Shown here: positions 1-11,125 of the stretch, one piece after another
How the letters are laid out: every line of letters starts with the position of its first letter
How positions within the stretch are numbered: position 1 is the stretch's first letter
From: Apricaphanius iberus
Lineage: Eukaryota > Chordata > Actinopteri > Cyprinodontiformes > Aphaniidae
Reading direction: 5' to 3'
Length of the DNA: 64,000 bases
Assembly: GCA_028564705.1 (NCBI GenBank)
Contig: JAPXFQ010002081.1
Location: 558,001 to 622,000, forward strand
Program-made: the position numbers and the translations under genes
The notes under the pieces: model-generated
Seen by the model: the letters and a program-made list of their open reading frames with translations, nothing else
Databases searched by the model: none
What the model was told of the DNA's origin: nothing

Positions 1-589
1 TGACAAAAGCATGGTTAATCTGTGAAGAGACAGAAATGCAGACACCACATTATCACCGACACTGTGTTGTAGGAATATAAGAGCGACAAGGCTGTGAAAG
101 CTGAGAAAACACTGAGGGCAAAAGACACAAGAAGGGTTGGAGGAGGGAGAGAAAAGATCCAGCCCAGCGCTATATGACTTCTTTTTAAATCAGATCACAT
201 GTTGTGGTACTTTCAGACAGAATTTTCCTGGCAGTCATTTCTGCTTTTAAATTTACTTTTTGAATTACAAAATCATCAGCAGAGCTACAAATGTCCTCCT
301 TCATCCTGCCGTCACTCTAATAAAAAAATAAGTTATGTTAACACATGGTGTAATTGCCTTTAAAAGGTGAGTGAAGCAGTCCTAGCCCAATGTTGCATGA
401 GGCCCTAAGCAGAATTTCACAAAAACTGGGCTTAATATCATTTGCCACACACGTCTGATTACATCCAAACCAGTAGAATCAAGAAAGGACATAATCAGAA
501 CCTGCCTGACAACATGATGTAGGCCAAAATTTTCAATGAGCTCCAGATCCTAATTTAGAAAAACAAAAATCAAAAACAGATGAGAAACA
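1..589. other. no gene seen
   Basis: AT-rich sequence with only short chance reading frames. I recognise no exon, RNA gene or repeat family here. Confidence 0.5.
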
Positions 590-1110
590 GGTTTCAAAAA
601 TATTTTTTTTAGATTTAGAGTTCCAGAAACTCCTGATGAGACTTGTCATCCACACATGGAGAAAGCATGGAGGAGTGGTGAACCTTTCCAGTAGTGGTCA
701 GCCTACCAAATCTACTCCAAGTGCACAACTCATCTACAAGGTCACAAAAGAACCCCATACAACTTCTGAACTACTTGCAGGCCTCAATCACCTCAGTCAG
801 TCAGCGTTACTAATTCAAAAGCCCACAACGCTTTGACAAAGAACATCTTCATGACAACATTTTCAGTGGACTGACAAAACAAAAACCGAACTTTGTGGAA
901 GGCGCATGTCTATCACAGCAATTTCAGAAAAATTTCATTATGATGTAATTATGCCAAAGGGAGGTGGTAGCATGATAGTATGGGGCTACTTTGCTGCTTC
1001 AGGACCGACATACCATAGCTGACAGAACCACAAATTCTGCTATCTGTTAAAAAATCTAGAAGAAAAATATCCAGCCATTAATTTGTGATCCTAAGTGCAA
1101 CAGCTCTTGG
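590..1110 (+). mobile_element. Tc1-like transposon relic
   Basis: The plus strand resembles the transposase of a fish Tc1 element in pieces. A segment near 636-780 reads like the second helix-turn-helix region (VVNLSSSGQPTKSTPSAQLI, compare the Tc1 pattern in which R-x-x-K-x-T follows a GRP-like linker). The stretch at 960-1000 reads like the G-S-x-M-V-W-G motif that precedes the second catalytic Asp. The parts are in different frames, and neither terminal inverted repeat nor the DDE triad survives. It is dead. The family assignment is from memory of fish Tc1 sequences. Confidence 0.6.
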
Positions 1111-2527
1111 GTCAAGAAGCAAGGCAGTAATCAAATGTCAACAAATGAAGGTTTTGGACTGGCATAGTCAAAGTGAGGACATGAGTCTGACTGAGGTGAC
1201 TTGGCATAACCTTTTCATTTCATTTCGTTTTATTTCGTTTCACACATGGTAGTGTACACTAGTAATTTGGTATACAAAAATCTTCCTATGTTTAATGTAA
1301 CACTACAACCGTACCTAAAAAGGAGCAGGAAAAATAAATTCTTATTAACACCTGCCCCCTATCCAACAATAAGAATCCAATAATTATAGTACGAGTGGGC
1401 GCTTACAACCAAAATGTACACTCTCTCGCCATTCTATACAGAGTAGCATCAAAATAAAACAAAGAAATCATCACAATCAAAATAAGTAATACCTCAGAGA
1501 TAGGACATTTAAAAGGAAAATTATGTCTGTACTTAACTCCTGTTATTTCGTCTTTTCTTTATTGATTTATAATTTAATACTTAAATCCTGTTTTAAATTG
1601 ATAAATACTTGTACAACCCTTAAAGTAATCATGTAGCAAATTCCATATTCATATACCTATAACTAAAGGACACATTTGCCTTTGTGTAGTCCGAGCAAAC
1701 TTATGCTTAAAATGAAACTTTCTTTTATTATCCTCACTTTCTGGACTCAATGCAAATAGTCTTTGAGTTTTAAAAGGAAGCAAATAATTTTTTGCCCTAA
1801 ACAAAATTAATAACGTTTGTAACTTCACTGTATCTTCTAGTTTTAATAGTTTATATTTCATAAATAAACTGTTTATGTGTTCTCTATAGTTTACATTATT
1901 CTAAATTCGTATTGCTCTATTTTAAAGTAGGTATAATGGTTTTATACTAGTGAAGTATGTATTCCCCCATACTTCCCCACAGTAAGTAAGATACAGTGAA
2001 ATTAATGTAAAATATAATATTTGCAGTGCTTCATAATTTAAATATATCTCACTTTACTCAAAATAAAAATGCTTTTTTTTTACACGTTAACCGTGGTATT
2101 TCCATGTTAAGTTGTCATCCACTATTATACCAAGAAATCAAAGCTCTGTAACTCTTTTAATTAATACTCCAACTATTGTTATTACAACCTCTTCATCCTT
2201 GGCACGATTTCCAAAAATCATGAACTTAGATTTTACCAGATTTAGTAATAGCTGGTTTACAACAAAACATTTTTTTAGTTTATCCATTTCAAACACCATG
2301 CTTTCAGACATTTTTTTCAGGCTCTCTCCAGAGCAATAAAAGTTTGTATCATCTGCACAACACAACACAAAATTGAACATTCTAGACACAGACACAGACA
2401 GAAATTGAAAAGTTTAGGTCCCAAAACAGAACCTTGAGGGACGCCAAATCCTATTTTTATTTTTTTCAGATGAATGTCCTACACACTGAGCATATTAAAG
2501 CCTGTTGTCTAAATAACTTCTTAACCA

Positions 2528-2661
2528 TCTTGATTAGAATTTCTGTAAAACTCAGATTGGTAGAGAATCGAATTACCTTCTGCTGACATGTTTCGGCGTT
2601 ACACTTCCGCCTTCATCAGAGCTATCGTTGATCGTGTTGTTGCCTCCGTTTATGTGTGGGC
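2528..2661 (-). mobile_element. short retroelement-like insertion with 13-bp target duplication
   Basis: The same 13 bases, AACTTCTTAACCA, stand at 2515-2527 and 2662-2674, just outside this 134-bp block, while the LINE reverse transcriptase continues on either side. That is what a retrotransposition event leaves behind. The insert has no ORF. Its minus strand carries a hammerhead-like core, which suggests a 5'-truncated Penelope-like element or another ribozyme-bearing retroelement. The family name is an inference. Confidence 0.65.
2582..2625 (-). ncRNA. hammerhead-type self-cleaving ribozyme-like motif
   Basis: On the minus strand the order is CTGATGA (2619-2613), one extra A, a GGCG/CGCC stem closed by a 9-nt loop (2611-2595), GAAA (2594-2591), then C-AT-G-TC (2590-2585). 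The last part can form a two-pair helix III ending in the GUC cleavage triplet. AGC after the predicted cut (2584-2582) pairs with GCT just before the CTGATGA box (2622-2620), giving helix I. This is the type I core with the very short helix III known from Penelope-like elements. The extra A between the CTGATGA box and stem II departs from consensus, so activity is uncertain. Confidence 0.5.
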
Positions 2662-3849
2662 AACTTCTTAACCAGTTCAGTACAACTCCTCTTATACCAT
2701 AAGTCCTACACTTAGAAATCTAAATTGGAGTGTTGCAGAGTGTCGAAAGCTTTTTTAAAATCAATAAAAACCCCTATTGTATATTTATTGCTACGTGTTG
2801 CTGATGAAATATCCTCACACATGTTGATTAATGTTGTTGCTGTTTACCTATTTTGTCGAAATCCATACTGACTTTCACTTAAGAGTTTGTGTTTTTCTAT
2901 GAAGCTATCAAGTCTTTGCGCAAAAAGTTTTTAGAGCACTTTATAAAACTGTGAGAGCAATGACACTGGTCTGTAGTTGTGGTAGCTATGTTTATCTCCG
3001 GATTTATAAAGTGGTAAAACCTTTGTCACTTTCATTTGCTCAGGAAATATACTGGCTTGGAAAGAAAGATTAAAAATAAAACAAAGGGATTTGGTTATAC
3101 AATCAATAGTCTTTTTTACTATGAATATATCTAACCCATCACTATCTGTGGAGGTCCTATTTTTTAGACTTTGCTACCATTGATATAATTTCTTTTTCAA
3201 TAATTTGTCCTAAGAACATAGACTGTAAAACTCTGCCATATCCTTACCATTCATTTTGTTCTGGTTCCTCCTGTTTTTAATTAACTCAGCCAAATTTGAT
3301 CCAATATGAATAAAATATGAATTGAATTGATTTACCACCTCATTCATATCTTTTACAACGTTATTAAAGTAGGAAGGCAAATTTGTGGATACAGATTTAG
3401 TACCCATTACTTTTTTTATGTTCTAGGTGCCCTTAATATTTATTTTTGCAAAGTGGTTTATAATAATACTCCTTCTTGCTTGTCGCATAATTTGTACAAG
3501 CTTATTTTTGTAAACTTTATATATAAATTCGGCAATGTTTGCTCTAAATTTTATATAATCTGTGTACAATATGTTTTTCTTTTTGCATGCATTTTCTAGC
3601 CCTTTAGTTATCTATGGTTTTCCAAAGACTTTCTTTTTCTTTTGCTGATATGTTACCCGCAGGCAGTGTTTTTCATACAATGCCAAGTAGATGTTTAAGA
3701 ACGCCTGATATGCAGCATTTACATTATTTACATAAACACCATTCCAGTCTTGTTTCAAAAGGTATTACCTAAACGTATCTATTGCCTCGTCTTTTCTTAT
3801 CCTTATATTGCTTTTCACACTTTCCTCCTCTTTTCAAATAATTTTGTAA

Positions 3850-4451
3850 TCTAAAGTAACAAAAACAGGCAAGTGGTCACATTTATGACAAGACCACTTG
3901 CAATGTTGTTCTCCAAGCTGCTAATGAAAACATGATCAATTAAAGTAGCTGAAGTTTTAGTTATTCGACTAGGCTTGGTAATCAGTCGATAAAACTCTTC
4001 CATACATGAACTCAAAAAAATCTGATGATGCCTTATGACTGGATACATTTAATAAATCAATATTATAATCCCCACAAGTGCAAACGGTCTTTTTTCCCTT
4101 TGCCTTACTCAATATATCATCTATTGCATCTGTAAATGTTTCTATCATTGTCCTGGGTATCCTATATATACAAGTCACAACTATATTACAACTTCTTTCC
4201 ATTTCTATTTCTACAGTCACACACTCCATCAAGTCATCTACAGCCACAGTCATGCATTCAATTGGTTTACATTTTAAATCACTATTAACAAAAAGTGCCA
4301 CACCCCCTGCTTTCTTATTCACTCTATTTATATGGTGTAGTTCATACCCATCAATGTGAAAGTCACATCCCCTTTCCTCATCCATCCATGTCTCCGATAA
4401 GGCTATAATTTTAAACTTGCCTTTAAGAATATCCAGAAAATCATTAATCAA
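3850..4451 (-). pseudogene. LINE ORF2 endonuclease (APE-type) fragment
   Basis: The 160-residue frame at 4451-3969 contains APE-endonuclease landmarks: ALSETWMDEE (the catalytic-Glu motif, S-E-T-W), GYELHHINR followed by GGVALFV, and CTCGDYNIDLL (the G-D-F/Y-N motif with the catalytic Asp and Asn). It continues in a second, overlapping frame (4048-3851) reading S-R-I-T-K-T-S-A-T-L-I-D-H-V-F, the usual terminal T-x-x-D-H-I/V-F motif. One frameshift near 3970-4040 therefore separates the last motif from the rest. In a live LINE this domain nicks the target DNA. Confidence 0.75.
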
Positions 4452-5174
4452 AGTAAAAGTTTTGTAAAGGCTTCTAAAATAAAAAAATTAATTAACGAAA
4501 ACGTGTTATTTAATTCAACACTGTCCGTAACTTGTTCCTCAGTATAATATTCACATTTAACATTAATTGTATTGAACACGTGTATTTCTGGATCGACATT
4601 TACTTCATAGTCGTGCGGTTTATGATCTATATCTTCGGTCATTGTAAAAATACTCTTAAAATTTATCTGTCATCTATCCTCATAAAGTACACCATCATCT
4701 TCCATATGCTACAGCATTGTTGCTCGGTATGATTAACACTCCACTTGTACCTTTACAGCTCCGTGCGTAACTGTGGCTCCGGTCTATAGGCTCACCATGT
4801 CTCTGGGTGTAACGGTGGCATCGTGGGCCTTTTATCCTGGCTCCACAGCAGACTTGGAACTGCTGTCATGCTATTCCAATGAACCTTCGAAAACCGGACA
4901 CTTTTCCACCTTCGGCATTCCGAGGGAGTGTCTTTTATGATATGATCCCTTGTTAAACAGGTAACCATACGCCTTCTGTAATCCATCAACGTAAATATCA
5001 TCCTCAGTAGTTTTCCAAATCCTTATCCTTGATCATTATGACCTTGGCCTCTTCTGGTGTTCCATTGAGCTTTATCATAACTTTACAGTTTCTTGTCCAC
5101 GTTACTTGGATTTTCTTTTCTTTACGCAAAATACGCGCCTGCCTTGCAATATCTGCGTTCTTGTTTGTAAGATG

Positions 5175-5705
5175 TTAATTTAGGTATACCCCACTTCCTT
5201 TCAGTTGTCTTGACTGCCTCAATAGCTCAGTTTTATGTTTTCGATTAACTAATTTCACTACTATTGCAGGAACTGAACCGATGTTCTTTCTGGGAAGGGT
5301 GTAACACGCAGCGATGTTGATGCTGTGAATGGTTTGTTTTTTATTCATGTTAAACTCCACAACTTGGAGCTTGGAGTTTGTTGTTCTTCCACCAGGAAGA
5401 ACAACAAACTCATCTCCTCCAGAGTTCGCCCCCCCACCAGTCTCTGTAGCTCTCGTGTAGCTCCTATGTTTAGTTTTCAGTCCAATAATGATGACGTCCT
5501 CCATTCGTGTCTGCTGTTCTACGTCGTCCACTCTGTGTTCTAAGAAATGGATGGTCTTGTCTGTTTCTTTAACCAAGTTCTTTAATTCTTTGATTTGGTC
5601 CACCAAGTTTATTAAGATTTCTTGTTGCTTGACTACCCTCTCGACGTCCGTCGACAGAAAATTAATTGACTGTTTGATATCCTCCAGATCTTCGATATTC
5701 CTCAT
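5175..5705 (-). pseudogene. LINE ORF1 protein, coiled coil plus basic C-terminal part
   Basis: An intact 176-residue frame opens the LINE. Residues about 5-65 are rich in I/L/V heptads with E/K/D between them (for example LINLVDQIKELKNLVKETDK), which looks like a coiled coil for trimer or dimer formation. After a Gly/Ser-rich stretch near 95-105, the C-terminal part contains an RRM-like beta strand pattern and ends in a Lys/Arg-rich segment (LVNRKHKTELLRQSRQLKG). The layout matches ORF1 proteins of L2/CR1-type LINEs that bind their own RNA. The frame ends at the stop at 5175-5177, so the C terminus may be cut short. It has no role for the host that I can see. Confidence 0.65.
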
Positions 5706-5876
5706 TTTTTTTTTGTTTGTCTTTTCTTCAAGCTATTTCCTTTTAGATCTGCTTTAAAAAAAGCTATATCCTTGTTTTATCACAGAATTTTTCCAAGATG
5801 CTGTTTGGTTGAAGCTGTGCCATCTTGAATGAGACAAAACCATCATAGAGCCGTTTGGGTTCTTAAAGTGCAACTC

Positions 5877-8122
5877 AAGCCTAGTTTATACTTCTCCGTC
5901 CAAACAGATTGACGCAGTGGCATCTTCCTTCAACACAAAGCTTGTTTGTCACCTACGCAAGGACGGACGGAGTAAGCCTAGTTTATACTTCTCCATCAGC
6001 AACTTTACACCCTGACAGAGATTTCTTGATGGAGACGCTTTTCATTTAAACTCTGTTCTCCTTGTGTAGTTGATGGAGAACCTTGGCAGGGCTGGTTTAA
6101 GATAACAGGAGCCCATGGGTAAAGAGTATGTAAAGGGCCCCCCATCACATGCCTATGTAAACTCATCCTGGTTGAGCTCACCTCCACCTGGCCAGGATTA
6201 CAATTCAGATTTTTTCATAACTTGATCAGAAACACTTACTGATACCCATTAATTGTTCTTTCCTGTCTCACTTCTCCTTACTTGTCTCTCAGCGTTCTTT
6301 CAGTTCTGTTGCTTTGCAGTTCTTCAGTCTTGCCCTTCTGTATCTTTGCCTATCTTCCTCCTTTTTAACATCCGTATCAGTCCGATTGGTAAAACTGGGC
6401 CAATATCAAAAAATGCTATTTATGTCCATCTTTGTAAGAGATTTATGTAATATTTCTAACATTGTAAATATTGATTACTGACCATAACAGCAATAATACC
6501 AAATAACGGTATTGCCGAAATTTTCGGATGGGTGCATTCCTACATTTCACTCTGTTTTCCTTCTTGATGTATTGCCTAGCCTTTCTGTCCATCTGTTTGT
6601 GTTCATTAAGAAAATGACCAAACTGACATAAGTTCCAAAATGCCAACAAAGTTACCACTGTGTGCTAATCCAATTAATTCATTGTCACCACAGAAAACCA
6701 GACCTGTCACACAAAAATTGAATGACAGCTACAACTCTCCTGAGCTGCTTCCGCCAGTAGTATCCACCTCTAGCTGTCCCAGTTTAGCTTTCTGTTGCTA
6801 CCAGTGGCTGATGCTGATGCAATAATCAGACATGTTTGGTCACACTCCATTCTGGATGTTTCCAGTCAGAGAAATCACTAATGAACTGTATTTATTGTAT
6901 GGGCTCCAAATAAGCAGAGGAAACAACAGATATTATCTGTGCTCGGTGAACATGTGATCTAGTCTGAAGAAAATTTTCTTCACTTGGGAAGTGATAGCAG
7001 CATAACACATCGTTAATAAGAGCGCACTTTACCGCTCAAACCTCGCCACAGGATGAATCTGGACATCAGGTCACCCGATTCTGAAAAGCAGCAGAGTGAC
7101 TATTTTCATTAGGTTTCCCCCACAATGCTGCATAACATACCGGATAAACCTAGTCTGAGCTGCTGCTACGGCTAGCTTAAGGGCTGAGTAGCTAACAGGT
7201 TGGTTAATTGGCTTACAATCATCCACAACATATTCTTTTTCCTGATTTTCTTCCCTACAGTTTACAAAGAACCTGTCAATAGATGACAGACTTCTCAATA
7301 AACACATCTTCTAATTTTTATTTCATTTATAGAAACCTCCTTTTTTCGATTAATGAGTACTCCCACTATCCGGTGACAGTCAGCGGAGCCAAGACGCTAC
7401 TGTCAGGCTTAGGCGCAGGGCACTTTACCATAGTTTCTACAACTGCGTCTTAAGAAATATGCAACTCTCTTAAGGTAAAATAAAAATAGTATGGATCATA
7501 TCTCCACCAGCCCTCTGCCATATTTGAAAATTGAGGACACTTTTTTTTCTTCCTTAAACTGCTCAAGTGGATCCCCAGTAGGCATGAAGAGGCAAGCAGA
7601 AGAGCTCGCATCTTGAATGTAAATATCGTTGATGATCAGGTTAATCCGTCAACTGAGGGGTATGCCTGTGATTGATCAGCCCAACAACCAGAAATCATTT
7701 CACCAGAATGGTGCTCTATAGATGCTTTAACCAGTAGTCAATACAGTGTTTGGGGACTACATGCATTATATTGAAAGGACAATTGATATAATATATTTTA
7801 GAGATTTTGAACACAAGGAGAATGCTGTTTGTTTACATGCATTTTTAGAGTATTCTATGAGCTACACTTCTAGTAAAAACCTTCACAGCTTAACCAAAAT
7901 GTGTTCACAAGCTGAAGAAAATAAACTGAAGTTAAACAGAAATCAGACTGCAGTGGTAGACAGACCCACCATGAAAAGTTAGCGCCCCCTGCTGTCCTGG
8001 TCATGAATTGCTTTGCAACGCTGAGAACGGAGAGAAAGAAACGGAGGACAATAAAGAAAAAAACATCTCCATCAATACGTCTACACCTGGGTGCAAACTT
8101 GCTGACGGGGAAGTATAAACTA
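5877..8122. mobile_element. Harbinger-like non-autonomous DNA transposon, copy 1
   Basis: The left end at 5979-6012 and the right end at 8089-8122 are imperfect inverted repeats of about 34 bp, both starting TAGTTTATACTTCYCCRTCA when read inward. An extra partial left end lies at 5877-5976, as if a second short copy abuts it. The internal part at 7690-8000 is shared with the element at 21118-22520. No transposase frame is visible. The family is inferred from the TAGTTTATACTTC-type terminus common in fish Harbinger-like MITEs. Confidence 0.55.
6365..6545. repeat. hAT-like MITE fragment
   Basis: The right edge at 6525-6542 reads, on the minus strand, TAGGAATGCACCCATCCGA, the typical start of fish hAT MITEs (T-A-G-G-R-A-T-G-C-A). 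The left edge near 6368 has a matching CAGTCCGATTGG. It is probably nested in the Harbinger-like element. Confidence 0.35.
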
Positions 8123-8355
8123 GCCATCACCCCCAAATAAACTTTTTTTTCCTGATAAACTGTAGAAATTAGTATCTAGTGCAATCTACCAATAGTGCAG
8201 TCTAAATGTCGGAAAATTATTTTTGGTATTTCACTACATTTTAGTACAAATATTAATTTTCTATTAGTGAAGTGTCCTCCTCAGTTTAAAACTTTACATT
8301 GCATTTGAATTTCAATTGGGCATTGTTGCTGGCTCCGCCTTTATTGTAGATGTCA

Positions 8356-8933
8356 GCCATTATTGCTGTTGTCAGCCATCCAGACAAAGGACTGCTTTAT
8401 GCCATAGTCAGTACATTTACATGCACAGCTAAATGAAGCTTTTTGGAGTAAACAGACTAAGGGCTTTCGTTTACATGTCACTCGTTTACATGTCACTCAG
8501 AAAAATCGAATTATTAAATGAATTACTATGAATCTGCGATTATAGATGGTGACATGTTCACCTTTGGGTTAGCATTCTACCACTTAACCTGGACAGAAGC
8601 AGCACAGAGGCAGTAAGAAGAGGCTGGCAGGAGTGAAGGAGATGGAGTAAAAGGAGAATATGCACAATCACAAAGCACTGTATCTTCGTCAGTACCAAGA
8701 TTCACTAATCCACCACATTTATCCTAGCCACCATGTTCCTCTAATACTACCGTGTTGTTGTTAATTCAGATTTCTGCGTCTTGTCATGTCCCGAGGGGGT
8801 GTGCGCAAGTATAAGTGGGGGTTTGGTTGCAGAGAAATGTAATTCCCAATCACATTATCTGGGTAGACTTGTCTGATTTGTGAAACGCCAGTTTGGTTCA
8901 CTTTCGTCGGACTAAGGTGTATACATGCATTTA
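8356..8933. repeat. duplicated flank, copy A
   Basis: This block is nearly identical to 11640-12415 (same order, small differences, and about 230 bp missing here after 8385). Shared landmarks are GCTAAATGAAGCTTTTTGGA, the double CGTTTACATGTCACT, and the stretch ending TACATGCATTTACAG. In both copies an IS630-like element starts at the same base. No coding capacity is seen. Confidence 0.75.
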
Positions 8934-10811
8934 CAGGAAAACACTTCTTCTCCATTCATCATAATGCATTAGGCCTTTTTTGGTTCAGTGTGATGTAAAA
9001 TATTTGAGAATATTGTTTTTATACTCAGAACACACAAATACACGGTAAATTCTTATTTTATTTTTTCCGCAAAAACAATGTACACAGTGTACATCCCATT
9101 CCCAACCAACACAAAGTTGCACATACACTACATACAAAACAACAGAAGAATATACTGTATACAGTTATAGTTTAAAAAAAACTAAAAAAAAAACTATGCT
9201 GCATCCTCTCTTCTGTTGCGGTCTGGCCACAGCACCTCATCCACATCACAAGCAATGTTTTCCCTGGCCAAGCAGCGGGGAAATATCGCCTAGCATGGCG
9301 ATTCCAGCCATGAAAAGCATCAGCTGCTATATCTCCACATGCGTCCTCCATAGCTTGGAGAAGAGGTATATGCGTTTGTTTCCAGGCAGAAAAAAATTCC
9401 TCAATGGGATTCAGGAATGGAGAATATGGAGGGAGATAAACAACTAAAAAGCGTGGGTGGGCAGTGAACCAGTTACTAACCAGAGCAGCCCTGTGGAAAC
9501 TTACGTTGTCCCAAATGACAACGTACCTGAGCTGCTCTGGGCCATCTACCTGATCTGGTGGAATGAGTGTGTTGTGTAGGCTGTCCAGGAATGTGATCAG
9601 ATGGGCGGTGTTGTAGGGGCCAATGGATGACGCCGTGGTGGGTAATCGCTGCACACATTGTGATGTTCCCTCCGCGCTGGCCAGGGACTTCAACAATGGC
9701 ACACTGGCCAATGATATTCCTTCCCCTCTTTCGTCTTTTTGTGAGGTTGAACCTATCCTTATCAATGAAGATGAACTGGTGCTCCACTGCAGCCACTTCT
9801 AGCTCAAGGACTCTCTGAAACAGCATGACAATATCAAAAATAGACATAGATTGGTCACTATTCTGAAGCACAATCATTATGATTACATTATTATAGTAAA
9901 ACATGTATAATTTAGTGTATACAGTGTTGAGAGTATGCATCAATTGTGGGACTCACTTGCACATAGTTATATCGCAATTCTTTGACTCTTTCTGAATTGC
10001 GTTCAAATGGCACCTTGTAGACCTACTTCATCCATCCAAATAGTAAAATACTGTAAATACAAAGTAGGTATACATTACCTAAATACTTGAAACATACTTT
10101 ACAGTATTTTTACAGTCCTACAGAACAGTCTACAAGCAGTACTGTACTACTGTACTCATTGAGTATTGTATTGATATGCAGTTCTGCAATTTTTTTAGTG
10201 GGAGTTGATTCCTTACCTATTCTCATTTCGGAAAGCCCGGATGATGGATGCTACAGTGTACCTGCTCAAATTTGGCTGTACTCTTTGCCCAGCCTCCCTC
10301 ATTGTTAGACCATGGTTGACCACATGATCAACCAAAGTGGCTCGGATCTCATCAGAGATTACGGTCCTTGGCCTTCCTCGCCCTCGTCCTCGTCCTCCCC
10401 GTCCTCCTCCTCTTACTCTCACTCCTCTGGCTCTGCCTCTGTTTCCACTGTTGGCATCCATTGCTCCAAAACAGAAGAGCTCACCTGTTGCCCTTTTTTG
10501 CTAAAGCTCCGATTGCTAATTGTAAAACTGTGTGACGGGTGTTTGCCCTTGTGATGAGTCAGTGTGCATATTTGAATGGCAGTGTGTTTCTTGTGAAAAG
10601 AAGATATTTTCTGCATGAAAATTGTGCCAAAAGCAGAGAATTGTGCGTAGTGTTTTGAAAGAAGTGTGTTTTAGAACTGCAATTTGAGTGTAAAGCAGGA
10701 ACTGTGCTCGAGTTTAGCAGAATTGGTTCAGGGGGTTGGTGAATGAGTTACATGTTGGTGTCATTGTGTCTCAAGTACCAGAATTTATGTGTAAACAATT
10801 GAGAAAAACTG
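8934..10811 (-). mobile_element. IS630/Tc1-like DNA transposon, copy 1
   Basis: The right terminal repeat AAACAATTGAGAAAAACTG ends at 10811 and is followed by TA, the usual Tc1/IS630 target. The left end is CAG at 8934-8936 preceded by TA; the next roughly 250 bp of the left end, present in the copy starting at 12416, are missing here. The interior encodes a split transposase on the minus strand. Confidence 0.7.
9172..10461 (-). pseudogene. IS630-type DDE transposase with introns, frameshifted
   Basis: The start codon at 10461 opens an 82-residue exon with an Arg/Gly-rich stretch (RGRARGVRVRGGGRGGRGRG) and then a helix-turn-helix-like segment (DEIRATLVDHVVNHGLTMRE). A GTAAGG donor follows at 10215-10210. 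A middle exon ends Y-N-Y-V-Q before a GTGAGT donor (about 9957), and a third exon opens at about 9815 with R-V-L-E-L-E-V-A-A-V-E-H. It carries F-I-F-I-D-K-D, then, in another frame, V-I-W-D-N-V-S-F-H-R and L-P-P-Y-S-P-F-L-N-P-I-E-E-F, the last two DDE acid positions. The frame jump near 9635 breaks the gene. The role would be cut-and-paste transposition at TA. The exon model is my reading of splice signals. Confidence 0.65.
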
Positions 10812-10813
10812 TA

Positions 10814-11125
10814 ATATGCTCAATGTAAAATACTTTGATGAATGGATAACATTTCTCCATTCTTCAGAATGACTTAGGCCTTTTTTTGGTTCAGTGTTAC
10901 ACTTACTACAGACTTTACATACGTAAGTCTTGTAAAATATTTGAGAATATTGTTTTTATATTCACAACACACAAATAAATGGTAAAATTTTATTTTATTT
11001 TTCCTGCAAGAATAATGTAGCTACAAAGTGTACATCCCATTCCCAACCGACACAAAGTTGCACATACAATAATTTATTGTATACAGTTACAGTCCTACAG
11101 AACAGTCCACAGATAATACTGTACT
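10814..11125. mobile_element. IS630-like transposon fragment abutting copy 1
   Basis: From 10818 the sequence repeats the left interior of the same family (AATGTAAAATACTTTGATGA, compare about 12648; then the block matching 8990-9150), and jumps near 11085 to sequence matching about 10113. Its outer left end is missing. This is a deletion derivative lying directly against the right end of copy 1. Confidence 0.6.

Larger units (their letters stand above)
2100..3450 (-). pseudogene. LINE ORF2 reverse transcriptase fragments
   Basis: Minus-strand pieces give the RT motifs in order: a pre-RT linker with N-Q-F-N-S-Y-F-x-x-I-G-S-N-L (3320-3280), N-Y-R-P-V-S-L-L-S near 2960, Q-Y-G-F-R near 2860, an F-K-K-A-F-D-T-L palm motif near 2740, then G-V-P-Q-G-S-V-L-G-P near 2440, and A-D-D-T-N-F-Y-C-S-G (the catalytic A-D-D box) at about 2360-2335. 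Several stops and frame changes separate these, and a 134-bp insertion interrupts the palm at 2528-2661. The product cannot be active. Confidence 0.75.
1210..5760 (-). mobile_element. near full-length, inactive LINE (L2/CR1/Jockey group)
   Basis: Read on the minus strand, the parts lie in the order expected of a two-ORF non-LTR retrotransposon: ORF1 (5705-5175), an APE-type endonuclease (about 4451-3850), a linker and reverse transcriptase (about 3450-2100), an AT-rich 3' UTR (2100-1210), and a 3' end of repeated AAATG/AAACG units at 1210-1245. Frameshifts and stops break the second ORF in several places, and a foreign insertion with a 13-bp direct repeat sits inside the RT at 2528-2661. The clade call rests on the ORF1 plus APE layout and the RT motifs. 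It could be a Rex1/Babar relative rather than L2; a phylogeny would decide. Confidence 0.8.
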
